Below, piece by piece: positions 16,897-25,161 of a stretch of 64,000 nt of DNA. A program made the position numbers and the translations under genes. The stretch spans positions 4,526,001 to 4,590,000 of the forward strand of contig NZ_CP014475.1 in NCBI RefSeq assembly GCF_001583415.1. The letters are read 5' to 3'. Under the pieces are notes generated by a model that worked only from the letters and a program-made list of their open reading frames with translations, was not told where the DNA came from and made no database searches. Positions within the stretch are counted from its first letter, which is position 1; every line of letters begins with the position of its first letter. The stretch is from Mycolicibacterium phlei (GTDB lineage: Bacteria; Actinomycetota; Actinomycetes; Mycobacteriales; Mycobacteriaceae).

Positions 16897-16908
16897 GACC
16901 GTTCGGTC
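16897..16908. promoter_or_regulatory. TetR autoregulatory operator GACCGTTCGGTC
   Basis: GACCG-TT-CGGTC is a perfect 12-bp palindrome overlapping the last base of the GNAT stop codon and lying 24 bases before the TetR start. The matching site before the SDR supports its role as the binding site of this TetR. Confidence 0.6.
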
Positions 16909-17666
16909 TACTTGACCAGGATGGCGCGGGTGTAGAGCAGATGGAAGCCGCGGCGCTGGGTGTTGTGCTGCGAGGTGGACCCCGGCTGCGTCGTCACCAC
17001 CGCGACGTCGCAGCCCGCCGCCACCGCGTCGGCCAGCCGCGTGGCCACCAGGGCGGCCTGCACCCCGCGCCTGCGGTGCGCGGGAAGCGTCGCCGCCCCC
17101 ACCAGCTGGGCGATCCCGTCGCGCATCTGCAGCGCCGCCGCGCCTGCGACCTCCCCGTCCAGGTAGGCCAGGTACGCCGCGGCGCCGGAGGCCACCGTGT
17201 CGCGTTCGGCGTTCTCCACCACCTCGCGGGGGAAGTCCTCGTGTGAGGGCACCCCGGCGGTGTCGGGGTGGGCGCTGTCCGGGGCGGGTGTGACGTCGTC
17301 GAGCGCGCGGCCGAGCACGTTCTCGAACGACACCAGCCGGTATCCGCGGCCGGTCAGCACCGCGCCGATCTCCGGGTCGCCGAGGTTGGACAGTTCCACC
17401 TGTACGGGGGTGTCGTGCGCGGCGTACAGCCGCTCGATCTCCGTCAGCTCGGCGTCGCTGGGCACGCCACCGAAGCCGAGGCCCACCACCTTGTTCATCG
17501 GCGAGCCGGGGTCGGCGATGCAGGCCGCCCCGCCGGCCACCTCCAGCACCACGACCGGCCTGCCGGTACGCAGGCTTGCCGCCTCGGTCGCGCCCGCGAT
17601 GTGCCGGGTCTCGGCGCGCTCGATCCGTTCGGCCAGCGCCACGCCGGCAAACAGCGGGTCATTCAC
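16908..17666 (-). CDS. GNAT family N-acetyltransferase
   Basis: 252 residues in two halves. The C-terminal half holds the acetyl-CoA signature, LVGAATLPAHRRRGVQAALVATRLADA (the Q/RxxGxG/A pyrophosphate loop is RRRGVQ), followed by the strand AVVTTQPGS and QHNTQRRGF, which recalls acetyltransferases acting on small molecules. The N-terminal half is less conserved. The acceptor is unknown. It stands between the TetR gene and a divergent nitroreductase. Confidence 0.82.
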   Translation of the reverse strand: MNDPLFAGVALAERIERAETRHIAGATEAASLRTGRPVVVLEVAGGAACIADPGSPMNKVVGLGFGGVPSDAELTEIERLYAAHDTPVQVELSNLGDPEIGAVLTGRGYRLVSFENVLGRALDDVTPAPDSAHPDTAGVPSHEDFPREVVENAERDTVASGAAAYLAYLDGEVAGAAALQMRDGIAQLVGAATLPAHRRRGVQAALVATRLADAVAAGCDVAVVTTQPGSTSQHNTQRRGFHLLYTRAILVK

Positions 17667-17715
17667 GGGGCCTCACCTTACGGCGGGAATGGTTTCGTCC
17701 GCCTCCGGGTTTTTC

Positions 17716-17735
17716 AGTTGAGAGATCACTCAACT
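17716..17735. promoter_or_regulatory. Operator-like dyad AGTTGAG-N6-CTCAACT
   Basis: A perfect 7-bp inverted repeat with six bases between arms, immediately upstream of a TATAGG box (17734-17739) and an AGGGAGG ribosome-binding site, 14 bases before the nitroreductase ATG. Its placement over the promoter suggests repressor binding, probably by a TetR-type protein encoded elsewhere. Confidence 0.5.
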
Positions 17736-17749
17736 ATAGGGAGGCACAC

Positions 17750-18196
17750 ATGTCGGCACGAACCGCGGACAAGGCGCTGCGCAAGTTCAAGTGGGAGCGA
17801 CAGCTGGGACGGATGGTGATGAACCCGACCGTCACCCTGCTGGACCGCTTCGGCCTGCGGGCGCCGCTGATCGTCGAGTTGGAGACCGTCGGGCGCCGCA
17901 GCGGTGAGCCGCGGCGGGTGCCGCTGGTCGGACGCGCCGACGACGAGGGGGTGTGGGTGATCTCCCAGCATGGTCGCCGCGCCGGCTGGGCGTACAACAT
18001 CGCGGCGAATCCCAACGTGCGGGTGCGCGTCGGCGACGAATGGCGCGACGGCATCGCGACCGTCGAGCCCGACGACGATGTGCGCGTCCGCGCCCGCAGC
18101 TTCGGCGGCCGCGGCCGGGTCGGTCGAGCGGCGACGGCGGCGACCATGCGCGCGATGGAGAGCGATCCGATCTCGGTGCGGATCACCTACCGGTGA
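17750..18196 (+). CDS. Deazaflavin (F420)-dependent nitroreductase family protein
   Basis: 148 residues of the Ddn/DUF385 family. The segment VELETVGRRSGEPRRVPL (about residues 37-54) and GWAYNIAANPNVRVRVGDEW mark the split barrel that binds F420. Related proteins reduce quinones or nitro-imidazoles. ATG 17750 is chosen for its strong AGGGAGG site and the upstream promoter; the longer frame from 17576 is antisense to the GNAT gene. A long hairpin begins inside its stop codon. Confidence 0.85.
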   Translation: MSARTADKALRKFKWERQLGRMVMNPTVTLLDRFGLRAPLIVELETVGRRSGEPRRVPLVGRADDEGVWVISQHGRRAGWAYNIAANPNVRVRVGDEWRDGIATVEPDDDVRVRARSFGGRGRVGRAATAATMRAMESDPISVRITYR

Positions 18197-18243
18197 TTTG
18201 GGTGTAGTTGGTGGCGACGAGCGCCACCAACTACACCGAAATC
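18195..18243. repeat. Long-stem palindromic element, copy 2 (likely bidirectional terminator)
   Basis: Arms 18195-18216 and 18222-18243 are 22 bp, complementary at 21 positions, with a five-base loop ACGAG. It fills the whole space between the convergent nitroreductase and nitronate monooxygenase genes. The right arm shares GCGCCAC-N-AAC-N-ACACCGAA with the right arm of copy 1 at 8397-8414. Confidence 0.8.
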
Positions 18244-18245
18244 GC

Positions 18246-19364
18246 TTATTCGGGGAGGGTGTTCGACAGACGCTCGGTGGCGGCGACGTAGTCCTCGATG
18301 AACTCGAGGACCACCTCGCGGGCGGGCTTGATCTTGTTCATCAGGCCGACGCCCTGGCCGACGAAGTACGTCGCGAGCTCCTTGGCGCCCTCGTGGCCCT
18401 GCGCGGCGAGCGCGTCGATGCGGCGCACCACGGGCTCGGCGAGCATCGACTGCAGCGGCAGCGGCAGCGGCTGGCGGCCACCCGGGTTCGGCGCCCACGC
18501 ATTCGTCCAGTCCGAAACCAGCTGGCGCGCAGGCTTTCCGGTGCGACCCGCCGAGCGGATGGTGTCACGCGACGACGCCTTGAGGAACTTCTCCTTGGTG
18601 TGCTGCTCGGTCTCGGCCTCCTCGGTGGTCAGCCACACCGAACCGGTCCACGCACCGTCGGCGCCCATGGCGACCGCGGCGGCCATCTGCCTGCCGGTCA
18701 CGATGCCGCCGGCTGCCAGCACCGGCACGGCACCGTCGATGGCCTCGATCACCTCGGGGACCAGCACCAGCGTCGACACCTCGCCGCAGTGCCCACCGGC
18801 CTCGGTGCCCTGCGCGACGATCAGGTCCACGCCGGCCGCGACCTGCTTGACCGCGTGCTCCTTGGCGCCGACCAGCGCGGCGACCGGGATACCGTTCTTC
18901 TTGCCCGCCTCGATCATGTAATCCGGCGGCACGCCAAGGGCGTTGGCGATCAGCCGGATCGGGTGGCTCATCGCCACCTCGAGCAGTTCCTTGCCGGTGT
19001 TGCCCGACAGCATGGAACGGCCGAGGCGCGGCGACCCGTCCGGTTCGATGTCGTGGGCGGCCAGCAGCTCGTTGATGTAGGTGCGGTACTCGTCGGGGAT
19101 CCGGCTGGCCAGATCGCTGGAGCTCAGCTTCTCGCCCTTGCCCTCGTACTTGGCGGGCACGATGAGGTCAAGGCCGTAGGGCTTGCCGTTGACGTGCTCG
19201 TCGATCCAGGCCAACTCCTGCTCAAGCCGCTCGGGGGTGTAGGCGGTGCCGCCCAGCACCCCGAAACCGCCCGCGTTCGACACCGCGGCCACCACGTCGC
19301 GGCAATGGCTGAACGCGAACAACGGGAACTCGATGCCGAACTGTTCACAAATGGCTGGTTTCAC
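18246..19364 (-). CDS. Nitronate monooxygenase (2-nitropropane dioxygenase) family protein
   Basis: 372 residues, a FMN-binding TIM barrel. AAVSNAGGFGVLGGTAYTPE at residues about 27-46, IVAQGTEAGGHCG near 185 and VPVLAAGGIVTGRQMAAAVAMGADGAWTGSVWL (about 214-245) are the phosphate- and FMN-binding loops, and His in AGGHCG is the family's catalytic position. Such enzymes oxidise nitronates; in mycobacteria relatives also work in steroid ring breakdown. The substrate is not clear. Start is a GTG at 19364. Confidence 0.85.
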   Translation of the reverse strand: MKPAICEQFGIEFPLFAFSHCRDVVAAVSNAGGFGVLGGTAYTPERLEQELAWIDEHVNGKPYGLDLIVPAKYEGKGEKLSSSDLASRIPDEYRTYINELLAAHDIEPDGSPRLGRSMLSGNTGKELLEVAMSHPIRLIANALGVPPDYMIEAGKKNGIPVAALVGAKEHAVKQVAAGVDLIVAQGTEAGGHCGEVSTLVLVPEVIEAIDGAVPVLAAGGIVTGRQMAAAVAMGADGAWTGSVWLTTEEAETEQHTKEKFLKASSRDTIRSAGRTGKPARQLVSDWTNAWAPNPGGRQPLPLPLQSMLAEPVVRRIDALAAQGHEGAKELATYFVGQGVGLMNKIKPAREVVLEFIEDYVAATERLSNTLPE

Positions 19365-19383
19365 CCGACCAGTATTACTACGT

Positions 19384-20184
19384 TCACTCAGTTGTCGACA
19401 GGAACCCCCGGATAGCGTCCGTCACACGCGGTCCGACCAGCAGATCCAGGTCGTTGTGATCCGCTCCGGGCACGACGACGTAGCGCTTGGGCGCGTTGGC
19501 GGCCTCGTAGAGACGACGGCTCATCGCTTCCGGGACGATGTGGTCGCGATCACCGACGATCACCAGAAGTGGCGCCCGCAACGCACCGATCCGGTCGATC
19601 GACGGGTACCGGTCACGCAGCAGCCACCGGACCGGCAGCCAGGGATAGTGCGCGGCCCCGACGTCGGGTAGCGAGGTGAACGGCGAGCGCAGGATCAGTG
19701 CGTGCGGCGGCCGTTCGGTGGCCAGCCCGACAGCGACTGCGGCGCCGAGGGATTCGCCGAAGTAGCTGATCCGGGTGATGCCGGGCCTTGCGGCCAGCCA
19801 GGCCGCGGCAGCGCGGGCGTCGGCGGCCAGACCCTCCTCCGTCGGCGAGCCCGGGTTACCGCCGTAGCCGCGGTAGTCGACCAGCAGCACCGACCGGCCC
19901 ATGCGGTTGAGCGCCGCGGCGATCGGCACCCGCATCGACCGGTCGCCGGCGTTGCCGGGCAGCACCAGCACCGCGTGGTCGGCGTCGGGAACCGGGAAAT
20001 ACCAAGCAGCGAGCCGGATTCCGTCGTCGGCGTCGAAGTCGACATCCTGCCCGTCGGCGAGCAGGGTGTGCGCGGGCGGCAGCGGGCCCGGCGACGGGAA
20101 ATAGATCAACCGCCGCTGCAGCGACCACAGCAGTGTCAACGCCACGACCGCGACGATAACGACGACGGCGAGTGCACGGCGCAT
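19384..20184 (-). CDS. Membrane-anchored alpha/beta hydrolase (Bem46-like)
   Basis: 266 residues. Residues 1-21 form a membrane anchor or signal segment (LAVVVIVAVVALTLLW). LVLPGNAGDRS is the oxyanion region, FGESLGAAVA the nucleophile elbow with its Ser, VGDRDHIVP the acid, and PGADHNDLD the catalytic His. It is a serine hydrolase facing the cell envelope, probably an esterase. Its ATG overlaps the stop of the epimerase gene (ATGA), so the pair is coupled. Confidence 0.85.
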   Translation of the reverse strand: MRRALAVVVIVAVVALTLLWSLQRRLIYFPSPGPLPPAHTLLADGQDVDFDADDGIRLAAWYFPVPDADHAVLVLPGNAGDRSMRVPIAAALNRMGRSVLLVDYRGYGGNPGSPTEEGLAADARAAAAWLAARPGITRISYFGESLGAAVAVGLATERPPHALILRSPFTSLPDVGAAHYPWLPVRWLLRDRYPSIDRIGALRAPLLVIVGDRDHIVPEAMSRRLYEAANAPKRYVVVPGADHNDLDLLVGPRVTDAIRGFLSTTE

Positions 20185-21215
20185 CAGGCCCGCAGCGGCG
20201 CGTAGGCGAACTCGCGCAACCCGTCACGCGGGTCGACGGCCGCCCGGAATCCGAGCACCTCGGCGGCGCGGGCGGGGTCGGCGACGATATGGCGGACGTC
20301 GCCGCTGCGATACTGCCCGGTGACCACCGGCGGTGCGTCACCGCGGGCCTCGCACAGCGTGGTGGCGACCTCCATGATCGAGATCGGCCGACCGGAGCAG
20401 ACATTGAACGCGGTGAACCCGTCGAGGCGGGCCTCGACAGCGGCGACGTTGGCCGCGGCCACGTCGTCGACGTGCACGAAGTCGCGCATCTGCCCGCCGT
20501 CCTCGAAAACCCGTGGAACATCGCCGGATTCGAGTTCAGAGCGGAAGATCGCCGCGACACCCGAGTACGGGGTGTCGCGCGGCATGTACGGACCGTACAC
20601 GTTGTGGTAGCGCAGTGCGGTCACCGCGCCGCCGGTCGCCTCAGCCCACGCCAGCGCATAGTGCTCCTGCGCGGTCTTGGCGGCCGCATACAGGCTGCGG
20701 GGACGCAGCGGTGCGTCCTCGGACACCAGTCGCCACGCCACCGGCGCTCCGCACAGGGGGCAGCGGTGCTCGAACATCCCGGCGTCCAGATCGGCGCGGG
20801 TTCGGGGCGCGGGGTCGACGGACCCGTGCTCGGGACAGTCGTAGCGGCCCTGCCCGTAGACCACCATCGACGACGCCAGCACCAGCCGTTCACAGCCGGC
20901 GGCGAACATCTCGGCCAGCAGCACCGCGGTACCGAAGTCGTTGTGCGAGGCGTACGCCGGGGCGTCGGCGGCGTTGACCCCGGCGCCGACGACCGCCGCC
21001 TGGTGGCACACCACGTCGACGCCCCTGAGCACCGGCGCCAGCGCGGAGGCGTCACGGATGTCGAGCACCCGGCAGTCCTCCGGGGCGACGGCACCGTCAC
21101 CGTGTGCGACGGGAAGCATTGCGTCGACGGCGATTACGTCGTACCCGGCATCCTGCAACGCGGCGCCGATCCGGGCTCCGATGAAGCCCGCGGCACCGGT
21201 CAGCAGAACTCTCAC
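20184..21215 (-). CDS. NAD-dependent epimerase/dehydratase, GalE3-like
   Basis: 343 residues of the extended SDR family: LLTGAAGFIGARIG (residues 4-17), the YAAAK catalytic motif in RSLYAAAKTAQE, and RYHNVYGPYMPRDTPYSG. A stretch between Ser and Tyr holds YDCPEHG and, about 20 residues later, RCPLCGAP, a four-Cys pattern that looks like a small metal-binding insertion. GTG 21215 overlaps the MTA phosphorylase stop (GTGA). Recalled as the equivalent of Rv0536 galE3; true UDP-galactose activity is not proven. Confidence 0.85.
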   Translation of the reverse strand: MRVLLTGAAGFIGARIGAALQDAGYDVIAVDAMLPVAHGDGAVAPEDCRVLDIRDASALAPVLRGVDVVCHQAAVVGAGVNAADAPAYASHNDFGTAVLLAEMFAAGCERLVLASSMVVYGQGRYDCPEHGSVDPAPRTRADLDAGMFEHRCPLCGAPVAWRLVSEDAPLRPRSLYAAAKTAQEHYALAWAEATGGAVTALRYHNVYGPYMPRDTPYSGVAAIFRSELESGDVPRVFEDGGQMRDFVHVDDVAAANVAAVEARLDGFTAFNVCSGRPISIMEVATTLCEARGDAPPVVTGQYRSGDVRHIVADPARAAEVLGFRAAVDPRDGLREFAYAPLRA

Positions 21216-21988
21216 GGCAGTTCGAACGGAAGCTTCACGCCCTGGTGGGCCAGGCAGTGGGTGCAGGTGCGCTCGGTGTCGAGGCGATCGATGGCCTCGT
21301 GCACCAGCTTCTTGAACGTCGGCATGTTGCGCTCGAACTCGGCGAACACGTCGACCGCGCGGACCGCGGTGGCGGCGTCGATGCCCGCATCCAGGTCGGT
21401 CACCAACGCGATTGCCGCGTAACACATCTCAAGTTCGCGGGCCAGCACGGCCTCCGGGTAGCCGGTCATGTTGATCAGCGTGAAGCCCTGGCCGGCGAAC
21501 CAGCGGCTCTCGGCGCGGCTGGAGAAGCGCGGCCCCTGGATCACGACCATGGTGCCGCCGTCGACGACACCTGGCAGACCCGTGGCGGTCTCCCGCAGCG
21601 ACGGGCAGTAGGGGTCGGCGAACGCGACGTGGATGCCGCCGGAGTCGAAGTAGGTGTCCTCGCGGCCGCGGGTGCGGTCGACCAGCTGGTCCGGCACGAC
21701 GACCGAGCCGGGCCCGAGGTCGGGGGTCAGGCTGCCGACCGCGCAGGGCCCGAAGATGCGCCGCACGCCCAGCGAGCGCAGCGCCCACATGTTGGCGCGG
21801 TACGGCACGGTGTGCGGCGAGTACTCGTGGTTGACGCCGTGGCGCGGCAGGAACGCGACCTCGTGGTCGCCGACGGCGCCGATGGTGATGGGCGCGCTCG
21901 GGGTGCCGTAGGGGGTGTCGACCTCCACGCGGCGGGCATCGGGCCCGAAGAAGCTGTAGAACCCGCTGCCCCCGATGACCCCGATCAA
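21212..21988 (-). CDS. mtnP: S-methyl-5'-thioadenosine phosphorylase
   Basis: 258 residues. VIGGSGFYSFFG at the start, PRHGVNHEYSPHTVPYRANMWAL, and INMTGYPEAVLARELEMCYAAIALVTD are the phosphate-, ribose- and base-binding motifs of the MTAP/PNP-type trimeric phosphorylases. It splits methylthioadenosine to adenine and methylthioribose-1-phosphate, salvaging a by-product of polyamine synthesis. The start is a TTG at 21988 overlapping the upstream stop. C-terminal ERTCTHC is conserved in the mycobacterial homologue (Rv0535, annotated pnp). Confidence 0.88.
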   Translation of the reverse strand: MIGVIGGSGFYSFFGPDARRVEVDTPYGTPSAPITIGAVGDHEVAFLPRHGVNHEYSPHTVPYRANMWALRSLGVRRIFGPCAVGSLTPDLGPGSVVVPDQLVDRTRGREDTYFDSGGIHVAFADPYCPSLRETATGLPGVVDGGTMVVIQGPRFSSRAESRWFAGQGFTLINMTGYPEAVLARELEMCYAAIALVTDLDAGIDAATAVRAVDVFAEFERNMPTFKKLVHEAIDRLDTERTCTHCLAHQGVKLPFELP

Positions 21989-22215
21989 CGGGCGGGCGGC
22001 TCGTCGCCGCCGTCGTCGTCGAGGCGCTGCGATGCCCGGCGGACGCCGTCGCGGATCTCGAAGGCGTCGGTGGCGAATCCGCCGATCGCATTGGCGACGT
22101 CCCTGACCGCGGTGGTGATGATGGTCGCCACCTCGGTGACCGTCGCCACCCCGGAGTCGAAAATCTCCTGCACGGCGTCCTTGCGGATCTCCGCCTTGCT
22201 GAGTCGCTCCTCCAT
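21985..22215 (-). CDS. Small conserved hypothetical protein
   Basis: 76 residues, mostly predicted helix: a charged N-terminus ([21 protein letters not shown]), a longer amphipathic middle ([36 protein letters not shown]) and a short acidic tail. No known domain is recognised. It is coupled to the MTA phosphorylase by a four-base overlap and divergent from menA. Confidence 0.65.
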   Translation of the reverse strand: MEERLSKAEIRKDAVQEIFDSGVATVTEVATIITTAVRDVANAIGGFATDAFEIRDGVRRASQRLDDDGGDEPPAR

Positions 22216-22286
22216 GCAGGTCAGTCTGCCACGGTCAGAGCCGAGGCACTCGGGTTGCGATCGGGCCGCGTGGGAGACTGAGGCTC

Positions 22287-23159
22287 GTGGCCACTTTCGC
22301 GCAATGGGTCGAGGGCGCCCGCCCCCGCACGCTGCCCAACGCGATCTCCCCGGTGATCGCGGGCACCGGCGCGGCGGCCTGGCTGGACGCCGCCTCCTGG
22401 TGGAAGGCGCTGCTGGCGCTGCTGGTCGCGGTGGCGATGATCATCGGGGTCAACTTCGCCAACGACTACTCCGACGGCATCCGCGGCACCGACGACGTGC
22501 GGGCGGGCCCGCTGCGGCTGGTCGGGTCGAAGGTCGCCTCGCCGCGGGCGGTGCTGACGGCGGCGGTGGTGAGCCTGGCGGTGGCGGCGGTCGTGGGTCT
22601 GGTGCTGGCGGCGCTGAGCGCACCGTGGCTGATCGCGGTCGGCGCGTTCTGTATCGCCGGCGCGTGGCTGTACACCGGCGGGAAGAAGCCGTACGGATAC
22701 CTCGGACTCGGCGAGGTCGCGGTCTTCGTGTTCTTCGGGCTGATCGCGGTGCTGGGCACGCAGTACACGCAGGCGCTGCGGATCGACTGGGTCGGTGTGG
22801 CGGTGGCCGTCGCGATGGGGTGCATGTCATCGGCGGTGCTGGTGGCCAACAACCTGCGCGACATTCCGACCGATAAGGAGTCCGGCAAGATCACGTTGGC
22901 GGTGCGACTCGGCGACGCTAAGACCCGGGTGCTGTTCTGTGCGCTGCTGGCGGTCGCGTTCGCGCTGACGCTGGTGCTCATGCTCGCGACGCCGTGGGCG
23001 GCCGCCGGCCTGGTGGCGCTGCCGCTGGCGGTGCGCGCGTCGGCTCCGGTGCGGAAGGGACTGGGCGGCAGGGAGCTGATCCCGGTGCTGCGCGACACCG
23101 GCCTGACGATGCTGGTGTGGGCGATCGCCGTCGCCCTGGCTCTGGTCCTGGCCTCTTGA
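22287..23159 (+). CDS. menA: 1,4-Dihydroxy-2-naphthoate polyprenyltransferase MenA
   Basis: 290 residues with about eight to nine membrane helices. The UbiA-family aspartate motifs are [14 protein letters not shown] (about residues 55-68) and [14 protein letters not shown] (about 189-202), which bind the Mg-diphosphate of the prenyl donor. MenA attaches the polyprenyl tail to dihydroxynaphthoate, giving demethylmenaquinone in the membrane. GTG start at 22287. The gene is followed by a palindrome-rich region. Confidence 0.92.
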   Translation: MATFAQWVEGARPRTLPNAISPVIAGTGAAAWLDAASWWKALLALLVAVAMIIGVNFANDYSDGIRGTDDVRAGPLRLVGSKVASPRAVLTAAVVSLAVAAVVGLVLAALSAPWLIAVGAFCIAGAWLYTGGKKPYGYLGLGEVAVFVFFGLIAVLGTQYTQALRIDWVGVAVAVAMGCMSSAVLVANNLRDIPTDKESGKITLAVRLGDAKTRVLFCALLAVAFALTLVLMLATPWAAAGLVALPLAVRASAPVRKGLGGRELIPVLRDTGLTMLVWAIAVALALVLAS

Positions 23160-23167
23160 TGTTCCCC

Positions 23168-23419
23168 CCTCAACCGCGAGCGTGCGTGTCTGCGCCCCGA
23201 CACGCCGCGAAATAGCAGCATTTTGCGCACGCTCGCGGCAGGCTTAGGGGCGGTCGTTGGCACACGCGTCGAAACTACGGTTGTTGACGAAAATCGGGTG
23301 AAATCGGTCAACAACCGTAGTTTCGGCGAGTCAAGAAGAGCGCCGACTCTGACGAGCGTGCGCAAACTGTCGAGAATCCCCGGCGTGTCGTGTACAGACT
23401 CGCACGCTCGCGGTTGAGG
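23168..23419. repeat. 252-bp nested palindromic element
   Basis: Outer arms 23168-23186 and 23401-23419 are a perfect 19-bp inverted repeat. A second perfect 18-bp inverted repeat lies inside (23271-23288 and 23307-23324; arms begin GAAACTACGG). CGAGCGTGCG appears four times in alternating orientation (near 23177, 23227, 23353, 23401), making left and right hairpins around the central one, plus a small hairpin 23184-23205. It fills the space between convergent menA and DUF1214 genes. It looks like a dispersed non-coding repeat or MITE-like element that may also terminate transcription. Confidence 0.75.
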
Positions 23420-23436
23420 TGAGAAAGAAGAAGGGG

Positions 23437-24561
23437 CTAGGTGAGCTCGGTCGGGGCGTCGGTGAGCTTGACCAGTTGCACCTCCGGGCGGGCGGGGACC
23501 TGATCGGCGAGGAACCACCGGAACGCCAAGTTGCCACGCGGATAGTCCACCGTCGTAATGGAATTCGGGTGCGACGTCATCCCGCGCGAAATCACCACGG
23601 TGACCGTCCCGTCGGAGTTGGGCACCGCGCTGTAGCCGTTGACCGAGGTCCGCTCGTCGGTGATGCCGGCCATGAACTGGTTCCACACGACCAGGTTCCA
23701 GAAGCGGCAGTTCGGCGGGCGGTGGGTGACGACGAGCGCCTCGTCCTCCTCCAGCACGAAGCTGCCGTACGAGTAGCAGGCGTCGCGGGCCGACCAGCCG
23801 AAGTTGAAGTCGGGCACCTGGTAGGGCTCGGCGAAATCGTTTGCCACCTGTGCGATCTCGTGACCCAGCGTGTGATGGTCGTCGACACGCACTCCGACGG
23901 CCAGCGGCACGATCGCGAACATCGTGCGCAGCCAGGCCGCGCTGGCCCGCAGCGCCGCGGCGGTCTCGGCGTCGCCGTGGCGGATCGGGTCCGGCGGGTC
24001 CAGCGCCTCGATCTGCCAGGTCACCGGGCGGCCGGTCAGCGGGTCGGCCTGGTAGTCGCGGGTGACCAGCACGACGCCGCCGTCGGTGGGTCCGTACTCG
24101 AACGAGAAGTTGCCGTCGTCGTCGATGTCGAGCTCGTCGTCGCGGATCAGCGCCACCACCCGGTCCGACCAGGCACCCGGCGACGGCTCGTTGTAGGCGG
24201 TGACCGAGAAGTACACGCTGTCGCCCTTGTTGCCGCTGATGCGGTAGCGACGGTTGGGGTCGACGGGGCACATGTAGTAGTAGGCGTCGGTGTTGTCGCC
24301 GCCCCAGCGCCGGTCCCGGCGGTACGGGGTGTTCAGCTCCACCCACACCGGCCGGCTCGGTTCGGCGAACAGGTAGGTGTCGAACGCCACGCCGAGCGTG
24401 GTGGCCAGCATCCGGTAGCCGTCGGCGATGTGCCGGTCGTCGGTGACGGCGCGGTCGCCCTCCAGGAAGGTGCGGTCCAGCCCGCCCAGCGTGTCCAGCA
24501 GCTCACGCCACGCCGCGGTGGACTCGCGGTCCACCGCGGACGCCGATTCGTGTTCGCTCAT
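23437..24561 (-). CDS. DUF1214 domain-containing protein
   Basis: 374 residues. The C-terminal region (NCRFWNLVVWNQFMAG and HPNSITTVDYPRGNLAFRWFLAD) fits DUF1214, often found with DUF1254; an N-terminal beta-rich domain precedes it. There is no signal peptide. The function is unknown; in mycobacteria such genes are often beside lipid or xenobiotic genes. ATG 24561 overlaps the stop of the TetR gene upstream by four bases, so the two form one transcript. Confidence 0.8.
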   Translation of the reverse strand: MSEHESASAVDRESTAAWRELLDTLGGLDRTFLEGDRAVTDDRHIADGYRMLATTLGVAFDTYLFAEPSRPVWVELNTPYRRDRRWGGDNTDAYYYMCPVDPNRRYRISGNKGDSVYFSVTAYNEPSPGAWSDRVVALIRDDELDIDDDGNFSFEYGPTDGGVVLVTRDYQADPLTGRPVTWQIEALDPPDPIRHGDAETAAALRASAAWLRTMFAIVPLAVGVRVDDHHTLGHEIAQVANDFAEPYQVPDFNFGWSARDACYSYGSFVLEEDEALVVTHRPPNCRFWNLVVWNQFMAGITDERTSVNGYSAVPNSDGTVTVVISRGMTSHPNSITTVDYPRGNLAFRWFLADQVPARPEVQLVKLTDAPTELT

Positions 24562-25133
24562 GTACCAATCCCTCTCGTGATGAGTTCGGCGGTGCGGTCC
24601 ACCCACGTGTCGTCGAGCTCGGGCCCGCGGGTGATCAGGGCCAGAAACGTCATGCCGGCGACGGCCTCGATGACCTCGTCCGCGGTGACCCCGGGCCGGA
24701 CCTCGCCGCGGGCCTGCGCGGCCGCGAGCCGGTCGGTGAGCCCGCGGGTGAGCACGTCGGCGAAGCGCTCCAGCAGCGTCGCGTGCAGCGCGGGGTCGGC
24801 GGCCATCTCGGCGACGAGGCCGGGCAGCGCCGCGCGGGCGGCGGGGGTGGTCAGCACGTCGACGGTGCGGCGCACCATCTCGCGCACATCGCCGGCCAGG
24901 GTGCCGGTGTCGGGCAGCTCGGTGCCGGCGCCGAGCGGGAAGACCGCCTCGTGCACGACGTGCGCCTTGCTCGGCCAGCGGCGGTAGATGGCGGGCTTGC
25001 TCGTCTTCGCGCGACGGGCGATCGCGTCGACGGTCAGGTCGGCGTAACCGGTCTCGGCGAGCAGGTCGACGGTCGCGCGCAGCACCGCGGCATCGATGCG
25101 CCGATCGCGGGGTCGCCCGATTTCGCCACTCAT
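24558..25133 (-). CDS. TetR family transcriptional regulator
   Basis: 191 residues. HTH at about residues 15-60 (LRATVDLLAETGYADLTVDAIARRAKTSKPAIYRRWPSKAHVV), with a TetR_C-type ligand domain after it. ATG 25133 is picked because it directly precedes the HTH and leaves a 28-bp divergent promoter to the sulfotransferase gene; ACTG-A-CAGT in that gap is a possible half operator. It probably controls its own operon with the DUF1214 gene and the sulfotransferase. Confidence 0.88.
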   Translation of the reverse strand: MSGEIGRPRDRRIDAAVLRATVDLLAETGYADLTVDAIARRAKTSKPAIYRRWPSKAHVVHEAVFPLGAGTELPDTGTLAGDVREMVRRTVDVLTTPAARAALPGLVAEMAADPALHATLLERFADVLTRGLTDRLAAAQARGEVRPGVTADEVIEAVAGMTFLALITRGPELDDTWVDRTAELITRGIGT

Positions 25134-25161
25134 TACGAAACTGACAGTAACATAACTAGCT

